This document shows, piece by piece, positions 1-5,562 of a stretch of DNA of 5,562 nucleotides. This DNA is from Coriobacteriaceae bacterium (GTDB lineage: Bacteria; Actinomycetota; Coriobacteriia; Anaerosomatales; SLCP01). The stretch spans positions 1 through 5,562 of the forward strand of contig PWVH01000166.1 of NCBI GenBank assembly GCA_003563465.1, written 5' to 3'. The first letter of the stretch is position 1. The number at the start of each line of letters is the position of its first letter. The position numbers and the translations under genes are program-made. Below the pieces are notes generated by a model. The model was not told where the DNA came from and made no database searches. It worked only from the letters and a program-made list of their open reading frames with translations.

Positions 1-501
1 GCTGCCCGTGTGGAAGCGTACGGAACCATCGACGAAGCCAACAGCGCGATAGGGCTGGCTCGCACAGTGCTCGACGCCTCTGGGTCCGAGGAGTCTCACC
101 TCGATGCCATGCTCGATTTCGCCCAACATAGGCTTCTAGACTGCGCGAGCATGCTCGCCACCCCTACTCCGGCTCGCACCGCTTCCACCCCTCGTATAAC
201 TACAGAAGACGTGGATCAGCTTGAATCGTGGATCGACGAACTGACCGCCGAGATCGGGACCATAGACGGCTTCGTCGTGCCCAGCGGGTGCGAGAACGCA
301 TGCAGGTTGCATGTCGCCCGCACCATCGTCCGCCGTGCCGAACGCCGGGTCCTAGACCTTCTGACCGACGAACCCGAAGATGTAGAGGCCGAGTCGATCG
401 CATTCATCAACCGTCTCTCGGACCTGCTGTTCACTATGGCGCGCTACGCGAACGCGCTATCCGGGGACGGCGACGTCTTCTGGAGCCCGCGCACGTCCTG
501 A
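1..501 (+). CDS. Cob(I)alamin adenosyltransferase, PduO type (5'-partial)
   Basis: This is the C-terminal part of an ATP:corrinoid adenosyltransferase, the cytosolic enzyme that transfers the 5'-deoxyadenosyl group of ATP to cob(I)alamin to make coenzyme B12. The frame is open from base 1 to the TGA at 499-501, so the real start and the N-terminal ATP-binding segment (TRxGDxG type) lie upstream; the GTG at 10 is internal. Visible PduO signatures, numbered from the first codon of the window, are AYGTIDEANSAIG (6-18), FVVPSG (91-96), the ATP/corrinoid-binding core HVARTIVRRAERR (104-116, with R107, R111, R112 and E114) and FINRLSDLLFTMARYAN (135-151). F91 sits 16 residues before R107, as Phe112 and Arg128 do in Lactobacillus reuteri PduO, where the Phe displaces the lower ligand. 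Two cysteines, C97 and C101, lie between these motifs. No B12 biosynthesis or B12-dependent gene is visible next to it. The family is certain; the symbol (cobO, pduO or mmaB) is not. Confidence 0.93.
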   Translation, partial: AARVEAYGTIDEANSAIGLARTVLDASGSEESHLDAMLDFAQHRLLDCASMLATPTPARTASTPRITTEDVDQLESWIDELTAEIGTIDGFVVPSGCENACRLHVARTIVRRAERRVLDLLTDEPEDVEAESIAFINRLSDLLFTMARYANALSGDGDVFWSPRTS

Positions 502-511
502 CGGTACGCGC

Positions 512-530
512 TGCTCGGCACAGCTGAGCA
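512..530. terminator. Stem-loop between convergent genes, possible bidirectional terminator
   Basis: TGCTCGGC (512-519) can pair with GCTGAGCA (523-530) around a three-base ACA loop, giving eight base pairs, one of them a G-U wobble. It lies 11 bases after the stop codon of the adenosyltransferase gene and 66 bases beyond the stop of acs on the other strand, where a terminator serving both genes would be expected. No T-run follows on either strand, so it is not a standard intrinsic terminator. A second, imperfect hairpin (CCGC/GCGG plus CTCG/CGAG, 537-560, with a two-base bulge) follows it. The pairing is seen in the sequence; the terminator role is inferred. Confidence 0.4.
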
Positions 531-595
531 TGTCTACCGCGTCTCGACACGGCGAGGCGGATTCATCGGCACGTCTTAGCGGATCCGGGGCCGCG

Positions 596-2593
596 TCAGT
601 ACTTCTCCGCTTCCTCCACGAGCTCCTTGACGACCTTCGGGTCCGCCAGGGTGGACAGGTCGCCTAGCGCTCCGGTGTCCTTCTCGCCACTAGCAAGTTT
701 CCGTAGTATGCGCCGCATTATCTTGCCCGAGCGTGTCTTTGGCAGATCGCTCGCGAACTGGATGTGATCGGGTTTGGCTATCGGTCCGATGACCTTGCGC
801 AAGTGTCCTGCCAGCATCTTGGCGAGATCCTCAGAAGGGTGATGCCCGTCGCGCAACAACACGTAGGCGTATATGCCCTCGCCTTTGACATCATGTGGAA
901 AGCCGACCACGGCTGCCTCTGAGACCGCTTCGTGGCTTACAAGCGCACTCTCGATCTCGGCGGTTCCCATACGGTGACCACTGACGTTGATCACATCGTC
1001 GACCCGACCTAGGAGCCAGAAGTAGCCGTCCGGGTCCACGCGCGCCCCATCGCCGGTGAAATACCGCCCTGGGAACCGCTCGAAGTACACCTCGCGCAGT
1101 CGGCTGTTGTCCGGATCGCCCCATGTCCCGCGCAGTATCCCAGGCCACGGCTCCTCCATCACGAGGTATCCGTCCTCGCCCACATCGGCTTCGGAGCCAT
1201 CCTCGCGCAACACCTTGGGCTTCACGCCGAAGAACGGCACGGTTGCACTTCCCGGCTTGAGGGGCACGGCACCGGGAAACGGCGTGATCAAGAATCCCCC
1301 GGTCTCGGTCTGCCAGTAGGTGTCGACGATCGGTAACTCGTCACGTCCGATCACCCTCCGATACCAAAGCCAAACCTCCGGGTTAATCGGCTCGCCGACC
1401 GTGCCAAGAAGCCGCAGGCTCGACAGATTGTAGCGCGCAGGCCAACCGTCGCCATGCCGCATGAGAGCGCGGATTGCTGTAGGTGCGGTGTAGAAGGTGT
1501 TGACACGATACTTCTCGACGACCGACCAGAACCGGCCAGGATCCGGGTATGTAGGAATGCCCTCGAACATGAGCGTGGTCGCGCCGGCCGATAGCGGACC
1601 GTACACGATATAGGAGTGCCCGGTCACCCAGCCGATATCAGCCGTGCACCAGTACACGTCCTCGTCGCGATAGTCGAAGACGGTCCTGAAAGTATAGTCG
1701 CAATACAGCAGGTAACCGGCTGTGGTGTGCAAAACGCCCTTGGGCTTGCCGGTGGAACCGGACGTATAGAGGATGAAGAGCGGGTCCTCGGCATCCATCA
1801 CCTCCGGCTCGCTCGGCTTTCGGACCTCCGGTGCCGTGACCTCGTAGTGCCACCACGTGTCCCGGCCGGGTTCCATGTCTACGTCACCGGCGCCGCGCTT
1901 GACCACGACGCATGCCTCCACGCTCGGACACTCGAAGAGCGCCTCGTCGGCGGCCACCTTCAGCGGAACCTTACGCCCTCCGCGAATCCCCTCGTCGGCC
2001 GTGATCAGCATCTTGGCACCGCAATCCTGGATGCGACCCTTCAGCGCCGAGGATGAGAAGCCGCCGAACACCACGCTGTGTATCGCGCCGATTCGCGCAC
2101 ACGCAAGCATCGCCACGGCCAACTCCGGAATCATCGGCAGATAGATCGCAACACGATCTCCACGCTCGATACCCTTCTTCCGCAAAACGTTCGCGAAGCG
2201 ACAGACCTCGTAATGAAGCTGCTGGTAGGTGTAGGTGCGCGTAGACCCGTCGTCGCCTTCCCAGATCAGCGCGGCTTTGTTCTGCCGCCACGTGGAAAGA
2301 TGACGATCGAGACAGTTCACGGATACATTCAAGGTGCCGCCGCCGAAGAACGTGTAATCCAGATTCTTGAAGTCACCCTCCAGCGCGAGTTCCGGCGGTT
2401 CGAACCAACTCAGGTGCTTCTCGGCCATCTCCAACCAGAATCCTTCGGGGTCACTGATGGAACGCTCGTACAGCGTGCGGTAACTCTCCATGCCGCTCAC
2501 AGCGGCACGTTTCATGAAATCCGGAGCTGGTGGAACGACGATGTCGGCGGCGGCTGGATGCTCCACGCCACGCCCGGCCTTGTCCTCAGCCAT
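596..2593 (-). CDS. acs: Acetyl-CoA synthetase, AMP-forming
   Basis: This cytosolic enzyme activates acetate with ATP and CoA to acetyl-CoA through an acetyl-AMP intermediate, for acetate assimilation or scavenging. At 665 residues it has the full family length. In order it shows the Acs N-terminal region, the A3 phosphate loop YTSGSTGKPKG (276-286), GWVTGHSYIVYGPL (321-334), the A5 motif YWQTETGG (426-433), the hinge region GRVDDVINVSGHR (529-541) and the A10 lysine motif PKTRSGKIMRRILRKLA (618-634). V323, T324, V399 and W427 match the acetate-pocket residues V310, T311, V386 and W414 of Salmonella Acs, so acetate rather than a longer acid is expected. K624 is the catalytic lysine that Pat-type enzymes acetylate and sirtuins deacetylate in other bacteria; no such enzyme is in the window. 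The ATG is supported by GGGAGGA (complement of 2597-2603) just upstream. The gene is divergent from larE and convergent with the adenosyltransferase gene, and appears monocistronic in view. Confidence 0.97.
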   Translation of the reverse strand: MAEDKAGRGVEHPAAADIVVPPAPDFMKRAAVSGMESYRTLYERSISDPEGFWLEMAEKHLSWFEPPELALEGDFKNLDYTFFGGGTLNVSVNCLDRHLSTWRQNKAALIWEGDDGSTRTYTYQQLHYEVCRFANVLRKKGIERGDRVAIYLPMIPELAVAMLACARIGAIHSVVFGGFSSSALKGRIQDCGAKMLITADEGIRGGRKVPLKVAADEALFECPSVEACVVVKRGAGDVDMEPGRDTWWHYEVTAPEVRKPSEPEVMDAEDPLFILYTSGSTGKPKGVLHTTAGYLLYCDYTFRTVFDYRDEDVYWCTADIGWVTGHSYIVYGPLSAGATTLMFEGIPTYPDPGRFWSVVEKYRVNTFYTAPTAIRALMRHGDGWPARYNLSSLRLLGTVGEPINPEVWLWYRRVIGRDELPIVDTYWQTETGGFLITPFPGAVPLKPGSATVPFFGVKPKVLREDGSEADVGEDGYLVMEEPWPGILRGTWGDPDNSRLREVYFERFPGRYFTGDGARVDPDGYFWLLGRVDDVINVSGHRMGTAEIESALVSHEAVSEAAVVGFPHDVKGEGIYAYVLLRDGHHPSEDLAKMLAGHLRKVIGPIAKPDHIQFASDLPKTRSGKIMRRILRKLASGEKDTGALGDLSTLADPKVVKELVEEAEKY

Positions 2594-2735
2594 GAGTCCT
2601 CCCGTTTTCGGCAGCCGGTGGGTTGCTCAACGATGTTCATACCCGGTAGTGACCGTCCGTCGCACATCGGTTGCCGCACGGAAGCTAGTAGATACCGCAC
2701 GCCCGAAACGGGGTAATACTACTCCTATGACTCTC

Positions 2736-2758
2736 GGGCTCAGGCTATACTTGAGCCC
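2736..2758 (+). promoter_or_regulatory. Inverted repeat around a -10 hexamer, probable operator for larE
   Basis: GGGCTCA (2736-2742) and TGAGCCC (2752-2758) form a perfect seven-base inverted repeat with a nine-base centre, and that centre contains TATACT (2746-2751), five of six bases of the sigma-70 -10 consensus. A dimeric repressor bound to the two arms would cover the -10 element, so this looks like an operator controlling larE. A transcript starting about seven bases after the -10 would have a leader of roughly 25 bases. Alternatively the repeat could form a stem-loop in a transcript coming from further upstream, but no T-run follows it. Repeat and hexamer are seen directly; the regulator is unknown. 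Confidence 0.5.
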
Positions 2759-2765
2759 TGGCCCT

Positions 2766-2773
2766 GGAGGGGG
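2766..2773 (+). promoter_or_regulatory. Ribosome binding site fixing the GTG start of larE
   Basis: GGAGGGGG ends nine bases before GTG at 2783. There is no ATG in frame nearby, the -10 hexamer at 2746-2751 leaves little room for an earlier start, and the first conserved block of the protein begins about 17 residues after this GTG. The site therefore decides the start. Confidence 0.75.
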
Positions 2774-2782
2774 ATCCCGTTC

Positions 2783-3604
2783 GTGGACTCAAGCGCAAAG
2801 TATGACCTACTCCGTTCGAATCTCTCCGAACTCGAAGGTGTGCTCGTAGCCTACTCTGGAGGCGTCGACTCGACGCTGCTCGCATTCGCGGCCAACGCCG
2901 TACTGGGCCCCAAATGCCAGTCGGCATTGGCCATCTCTGACACCTACCCGGAAAGCGAGTGTGACTACGCGCGTTCCGTAGCTCGAGACCTCGGCATACG
3001 ACTAATCGAAGTGGAGACTCATGAACTCGTCGACCCGCAGTTCCGAGCCAACGCCCCCGACCGCTGCTACCACTGCAAGGGAGAGCTCTTCGGCCTCTTG
3101 CGCACTGTCGCAGACAACCGGGGACTGCGCCATCTGGCCGACGGCAGCAACGTCGATGACCGCAGCGACCATCGCCCAGGTCACTTGGCAGCACGTGAGT
3201 TCGGAGTCATAAGCCCCCTTCAGGACGCGGGCATGAACAAGAAGAACATCCGCGAAGTCGCTCACATGTTGGGTCTCCCCAATTGGGACAAGCCGTCGAT
3301 GGCGTGTCTGGCATCGCGGTTCCCGTACGGACAGGAGATAACCGAGGAGTCCCTGAGGCAAGTGGCGACCGCTGAAGACGCTCTGCGTGCCATGGGGTTG
3401 CAGCAAGTCCGCGTGCGAACGCATGGCGACGTCGCACGGGTCGAAGTGTCACCGGCGGAGATGGACCGTGCCTGGGAACTGCGCGCAGAGGTCGCTTCGG
3501 CGCTTCACGAGGCCGGGTTCGCATTCGTCGCACAAGATCTCGAAGGGTACCGCTCGGGTAGCCTCAACGAGACTCTCCGAGACAGAGAGCGCTTACCCAG
3601 CTGA
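2783..3604 (+). CDS. larE: LarE, ATP-dependent pyridinium-biscarboxylate sulfur transferase
   Basis: LarE makes the nickel-pincer nucleotide cofactor of lactate racemase and related LarA-type enzymes. It adenylates the carboxylates of pyridinium-3,5-biscarboxylic acid mononucleotide and converts them to thiocarboxylates in the cytosol. The 273 residues match the family length. They show the PP-loop AYSGGVDSTLL (23-33), DTYPESE (53-59), CYHC (95-98), MACLASRFPYG (173-183), VRTHGDVARVEV (211-222) and GYRSGSLNE (255-263). C175 corresponds to Cys176 of Lactobacillus plantarum LarE, which gives up its own sulfur and becomes dehydroalanine. The extra C95 and C98 mark the three-cysteine class, for which Thermotoga maritima LarE is reported to hold a [4Fe-4S] cluster and act catalytically; that mechanism here is inferred. 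No larA, larB or larC is in the window. The gene starts at GTG, is divergent from acs and ends 29 bases from the convergent aarF-like gene. A role in sulfuring another substrate cannot be excluded. Confidence 0.93.
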   Translation: MDSSAKYDLLRSNLSELEGVLVAYSGGVDSTLLAFAANAVLGPKCQSALAISDTYPESECDYARSVARDLGIRLIEVETHELVDPQFRANAPDRCYHCKGELFGLLRTVADNRGLRHLADGSNVDDRSDHRPGHLAAREFGVISPLQDAGMNKKNIREVAHMLGLPNWDKPSMACLASRFPYGQEITEESLRQVATAEDALRAMGLQQVRVRTHGDVARVEVSPAEMDRAWELRAEVASALHEAGFAFVAQDLEGYRSGSLNETLRDRERLPS

Positions 3605-3633
3605 CAACCGCGTCCTGTGTCCGTTGAGGCAGA

Positions 3634-4995
3634 CTACGAGGAGAGCTCCCTGAGAGCCGCGCGCAACGCAGCCGGCAAGCGCTGGGCCACCCTATCGGGT
3701 CGCATCATCAGCCTTGCGATCAGCTTGGTGGCGAAGGGTTTGCCGGCCTGCGCGATGTCTATCTCCGGGTAGATCGCACGCGCCACGCCCTCCACCGTCA
3801 CCAACGCCTTGACCAGCATGCCGTAACCTGCCGGAATAGGAACGCGCTCATCGGCCATGATCGAGAGGAACCCAGTAGCGAAGCCTTTGATGTCGGCGGG
3901 CCGACCGGGAACTCCTAGAGTCCGGCTCATCAGCTTCGCCACCCGCTCCCGAACGTCAGACTCCCTCTCGGCCGGCACGACCAGGCCCAGCTCGGCGGAG
4001 TACTTCAAGGCGCGGTCGGCGTCCCCATAAACCGTGGCGGCCAGGACCTGCGCTATGGCCTCCCGCTCCGAGGAATCTGTCGTGCCTACGATGCCGAAGT
4101 CCAGATAGCAGACTCGTGAGTCCGGCGTGACGAAGAGGTTAGCGGGGTGGAGATCCGCGTGAAAGCGGCCCAGAACGAGCACCTGGCGCATGAATACCTC
4201 GGCTCCGTGAAGCGCCAGACCGAAAGCGTCTACCCCTTCGCGAGTCGCATCGTCGAGTTCTGTCAGGCGCCAACCCTCGACGTATTCCATCGTCAGAACG
4301 CTGCGGGACGTGTGCGACCAAACGATGCGCGGAGTCATCACCAGCGGGTCCTCACGGAAGTCGTGAGCGAAGCGATCGGAAACCCTGCCCTCGTTGCGCA
4401 GATCGAGTTCGCTAGCAAGCGACTCGGCGAACTCCTCGAGCAGCGCTGGCGCATCCATTCGACGACGCAATCCCAGACGATCGAGTCTGCCGAGGAGACG
4501 ACGTGCCTCGGTGAGATCGGCCTCGATCAGCTCCGCCGCACCAGGCCGGACGACCTTTACTGCCACCGGAGTGCCAGCGGGCAACGGATCTCCGACCACC
4601 GGGCGCGCAGGTTCGATCAGCGCTGCGCGATGCACTTGCGCTATGGATGCAGCGGCGATGGGTTCCCGTTCGAAATCTGCAAACAGCTCGTGGACCGGCC
4701 TGCCGAACTCACGACGCAACGCGGCCTCGATCTCAGAAGCCGGAAGTGGAGCTACCCTTTCCTGGAGCCGCTCGAACTCGAAGAGGAACTCCGGCGGGAC
4801 CACGTCCGGGCGTACCGATGCGATCTGGCCGAGTTTGACGAACGCTGGGCCGAGGTCTTCGAGCGCCAGGCGCGTGGCCTCGGCGAGTACCGCCCGCCGC
4901 TGCGCCCGAGGCGCGAACCCGAAGCGAGCCCGCGGCGCTGCGGCCAGCCATCGACGCGCGAAAGTGACTGCGATTTTGCGACTGCGCGCAGACAT
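3634..4995 (-). CDS. AarF/UbiB/ABC1-family atypical protein kinase
   Basis: This is a member of the ABC1 kinase-like family (UbiB, AarF, COQ8). Family members support isoprenoid-quinone synthesis or lipid homeostasis at the membrane and act more as ATPases than as protein kinases. The order of motifs is complete: KLGQ (54-57) within a GPAFVKLGQIASVRPDVVP block, the alanine-rich nucleotide loop AAASIAQVH (114-122), the ATP-anchoring K147 in VAVKVVRPG, SELDLRNEG (195-203, carrying the ExD motif), MEYVEG (236-241), the catalytic loop HADLHPANL (279-287) and the metal-binding DFG (299-301). It has 453 residues, against about 546 for E. coli UbiB, and ends in a basic, amphipathic stretch with no clear C-terminal membrane helix. 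The ATG lacks a good Shine-Dalgarno, but the upstream stop is only 11 bases away, which suggests translational coupling. No quinone-synthesis gene is in view, so quinone metabolism is a family-based guess and I give no gene symbol. Confidence 0.92.
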   Translation of the reverse strand: MSARSRKIAVTFARRWLAAAPRARFGFAPRAQRRAVLAEATRLALEDLGPAFVKLGQIASVRPDVVPPEFLFEFERLQERVAPLPASEIEAALRREFGRPVHELFADFEREPIAAASIAQVHRAALIEPARPVVGDPLPAGTPVAVKVVRPGAAELIEADLTEARRLLGRLDRLGLRRRMDAPALLEEFAESLASELDLRNEGRVSDRFAHDFREDPLVMTPRIVWSHTSRSVLTMEYVEGWRLTELDDATREGVDAFGLALHGAEVFMRQVLVLGRFHADLHPANLFVTPDSRVCYLDFGIVGTTDSSEREAIAQVLAATVYGDADRALKYSAELGLVVPAERESDVRERVAKLMSRTLGVPGRPADIKGFATGFLSIMADERVPIPAGYGMLVKALVTVEGVARAIYPEIDIAQAGKPFATKLIARLMMRPDRVAQRLPAALRAALRELSS

Positions 4996-5006
4996 CAGGA
5001 AGGTTC

Positions 5007-5444
5007 TCAGTCGCCAGCCTCGCCGAGGCCACCGGCATCACCGGTTCTCTCGGCGAGCAGCGAGTCGAGGGTGGATTGCATCGACTCGAGTCTGCCACGC
5101 AACTCGCTTACCTCGAACAGCAAATCATCGAGTTTGCCGGCGACGTCGGCGCGACTGCCTGGAGGTTCGAGGCTGCCTTCGGCAAGTGAGACCTTGAGAC
5201 GCTCCTTTTCCTCGGCAATCATGGCCGAGAGCCCGTCGACAAAAGCCTCGGGTCCCTCACCCATCTCACCCGGCGATTGACTCTCGCCGCGCGTGACCGC
5301 AGCCTTCCATCCCTCGTCTGCCGTCTCGTGGACAAGCGCCCACGCCGCGAGGAAGCGCATGAACTCGTCGTTGGCCATCATCTCACCCTCTTCTAGGTCG
5401 GGCCGGTAGAGAACGGTCCCTATCTCTACTTCATGGTAAGTCAC
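5007..5444 (-). CDS. Uncharacterised small acidic protein with C-terminal coiled coil
   Basis: I do not recognise this protein. From the GTG start it has 145 residues, is acidic, and has no membrane segment or signal peptide. The N-terminal half contains an aromatic/aliphatic helix-like stretch, FMRFLAAWALVHETADEGW (28-46), then a Gly/Ser/Glu/Pro-rich linker. Near the C-terminus a nearly perfect heptad pattern runs through V101, L105, L108, V112, L115, L119, M122, L126 and L129, so a parallel dimeric or higher-order coiled coil is likely; a Gly/Glu-rich tail follows. The start is uncertain. The GTG at 5444 has AGGAAGGAG four bases upstream, like the spacing used by acs. An ATG at 5474 would add ten residues and has a weaker, more distant GAAGGA overlapping the end of the ATPase gene. 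It lies 11 bases upstream of the ABC1 kinase gene, so they are probably co-transcribed. A phasin-like or scaffold role is conceivable but unsupported by any motif. Confidence 0.8.
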   Translation of the reverse strand: MTYHEVEIGTVLYRPDLEEGEMMANDEFMRFLAAWALVHETADEGWKAAVTRGESQSPGEMGEGPEAFVDGLSAMIAEEKERLKVSLAEGSLEPPGSRADVAGKLDDLLFEVSELRGRLESMQSTLDSLLAERTGDAGGLGEAGD

Positions 5445-5448
5445 GTCA

Positions 5449-5457
5449 CTCCTTCCT
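5449..5457 (-). promoter_or_regulatory. Strong ribosome binding site favouring the GTG start at 5444
   Basis: On the minus strand AGGAAGGAG is followed by TGAC and then GTG. It is the best Shine-Dalgarno match in this part of the window and lies inside the longer reading frame that begins with ATG at 5474, which argues that translation mainly begins at the GTG. Confidence 0.55.
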
Positions 5458-5481
5458 GCCGAGGAGTCACGCATGTTCTGG

Positions 5482-5562
5482 TCATCCTTCGCGTCGCAGC
5501 AGTCGCATACCGTTAAGCGTTACAAGAAGCGCGATCCCAGTGTCGGCGAACACCGCCATCCA
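5482..5562 (-). CDS. Heavy-metal P1B-type ATPase, C-terminal end (Zn/Cd/Pb type)
   Basis: The last 26 codons of a gene that continues beyond the window edge, ending in TGA (complement of 5482-5484). The peptide reads WMAVFADTGIALLVTLNG followed by MRLLRREG. This is the typical last membrane helix and basic tail of a P1B metal-transporting ATPase, an inner-membrane pump that exports metal using ATP. The Asp-x-Gly in this helix (residues 7 and 9 of the fragment) is the TM8 signature of the P1B-2 group (ZntA/CadA), where the Asp (Asp714 in E. coli ZntA) binds Zn, Cd or Pb; copper pumps and the P1B-4 group have different residues there. The phosphorylation and ATP-binding domains are out of view, so intactness cannot be judged. 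It is the first gene in view of a probable minus-strand operon with the coiled-coil protein and the ABC1 kinase. Confidence 0.82.
   Translation of the reverse strand, partial: WMAVFADTGIALLVTLNGMRLLRREG

Larger units (their letters stand above)
2594..2782. promoter_or_regulatory. Divergent intergenic control region between acs and larE
   Basis: These 189 bases separate two genes transcribed away from each other, so the promoters of both must start here or overlap. On the plus strand there is a good -10 hexamer at 2746-2751, 32 bases before the larE start, but no recognisable -35. On the minus strand I see only weak candidates for acs: TTACCC (complement of 2711-2716), a 16-base spacer, then TATCTA (complement of 2689-2694), which is a poor -10 match. 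A short CCCG-AAA-CGGG hairpin lies at 2702-2712. No conserved riboswitch fold and no convincing small ORF is visible. Confidence 0.6.

Noticed and set aside
10..501. Taking the GTG at position 10 as the true start of the adenosyltransferase.
   Set aside because: The frame is open to the left edge, the conserved AYGTIDE block follows at once, and the N-terminal ATP-binding segment of the family would be missing; the gene must begin upstream.
580..594. CGGATCCG palindrome and GCGG/CCGC arms just downstream of acs.
   Set aside because: The arms are short, the inner bases do not pair, and no T-run follows, so I do not call a second terminator here.
2702..2712. CCCG-AAA-CGGG mini-hairpin in the acs-larE gap.
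   Set aside because: Only four base pairs, expected by chance in GC-rich DNA, with no T-run and no alignment to a promoter element.
2078..2716. A 212-codon open frame on the plus strand opposite the start of acs, plus a 146-codon one at 1616-2056.
   Set aside because: Both are in the same antisense register to acs and have no family resemblance; acs is unambiguous in this stretch.
3002..3424. A 140-codon open frame on the minus strand within larE.
   Set aside because: Antisense shadow in the first-opposite-third register; the larE motifs are intact on the other strand.
4147..5280. A 377-codon open frame on the plus strand, opposite the ABC1 kinase and coiled-coil genes.
   Set aside because: It runs codon-on-codon antisense to the kinase gene (first position opposite third). 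In GC-rich DNA this register stays open because its stops would require the rare codons TTA, CTA or TCA on the coding strand. The translation has no recognisable motif and is rich in Arg and Ser, whereas the minus strand encodes complete ABC1 motifs.

Overview
The window is a GC-rich (roughly 60% by eye), densely coded stretch of bacterial chromosome. It holds four complete genes and the ends of two more, with no insertion sequence, CRISPR array, tRNA or rRNA that I can see. GTG starts, the gene content (cobalamin adenosyltransferase, acetyl-CoA synthetase, LarE, ABC1 kinase, heavy-metal ATPase) and high GC would fit an anaerobic or facultative actinobacterium of the Coriobacteriia/OPB41 type. 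This taxonomic guess is weak, because no single marker settles it; a deltaproteobacterium or GC-rich Firmicute is also possible.

Layout: (1) 1-501, plus strand, the 3' part of a PduO-type cob(I)alamin adenosyltransferase. (2) 502-595, a short convergent intergenic gap with a plausible 8-bp stem-loop. (3) 596-2593, minus strand, a full-length AMP-forming acetyl-CoA synthetase (acs). (4) 2594-2782, a 189-bp divergent control region with a good -10 hexamer (TATACT) inside a perfect 7-bp inverted repeat, facing the next gene. (5) 2783-3604, plus strand, LarE, the sulfur insertase that makes the nickel-pincer nucleotide cofactor, in a three-cysteine form. (6) 3634-4995, minus strand, an AarF/UbiB/ABC1-family atypical kinase, convergent with larE. 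(7) 5007-5444 (or to 5474), minus strand, a small uncharacterised protein ending in a very regular coiled coil. (8) 5482-5562, minus strand, the last 26 codons of a Zn/Cd/Pb-type P1B ATPase.

How they fit together: the ATPase, the coiled-coil protein and the ABC1 kinase are tightly spaced on the minus strand (gaps of 37 or 7 bp, then 11 bp) and look like one transcription unit. acs and larE diverge from a shared upstream region. Acetate activation by Acs and the nickel-pincer cofactor of lactate racemase both touch lactate/acetate metabolism, but larA, larB and larC are not in view and the link is only an inference. I did not find clear evidence of a new biological system. The items most worth a second look are the three-cysteine LarE, the operator-like repeat at its promoter, and the coiled-coil protein between a metal ATPase and an ABC1 kinase.
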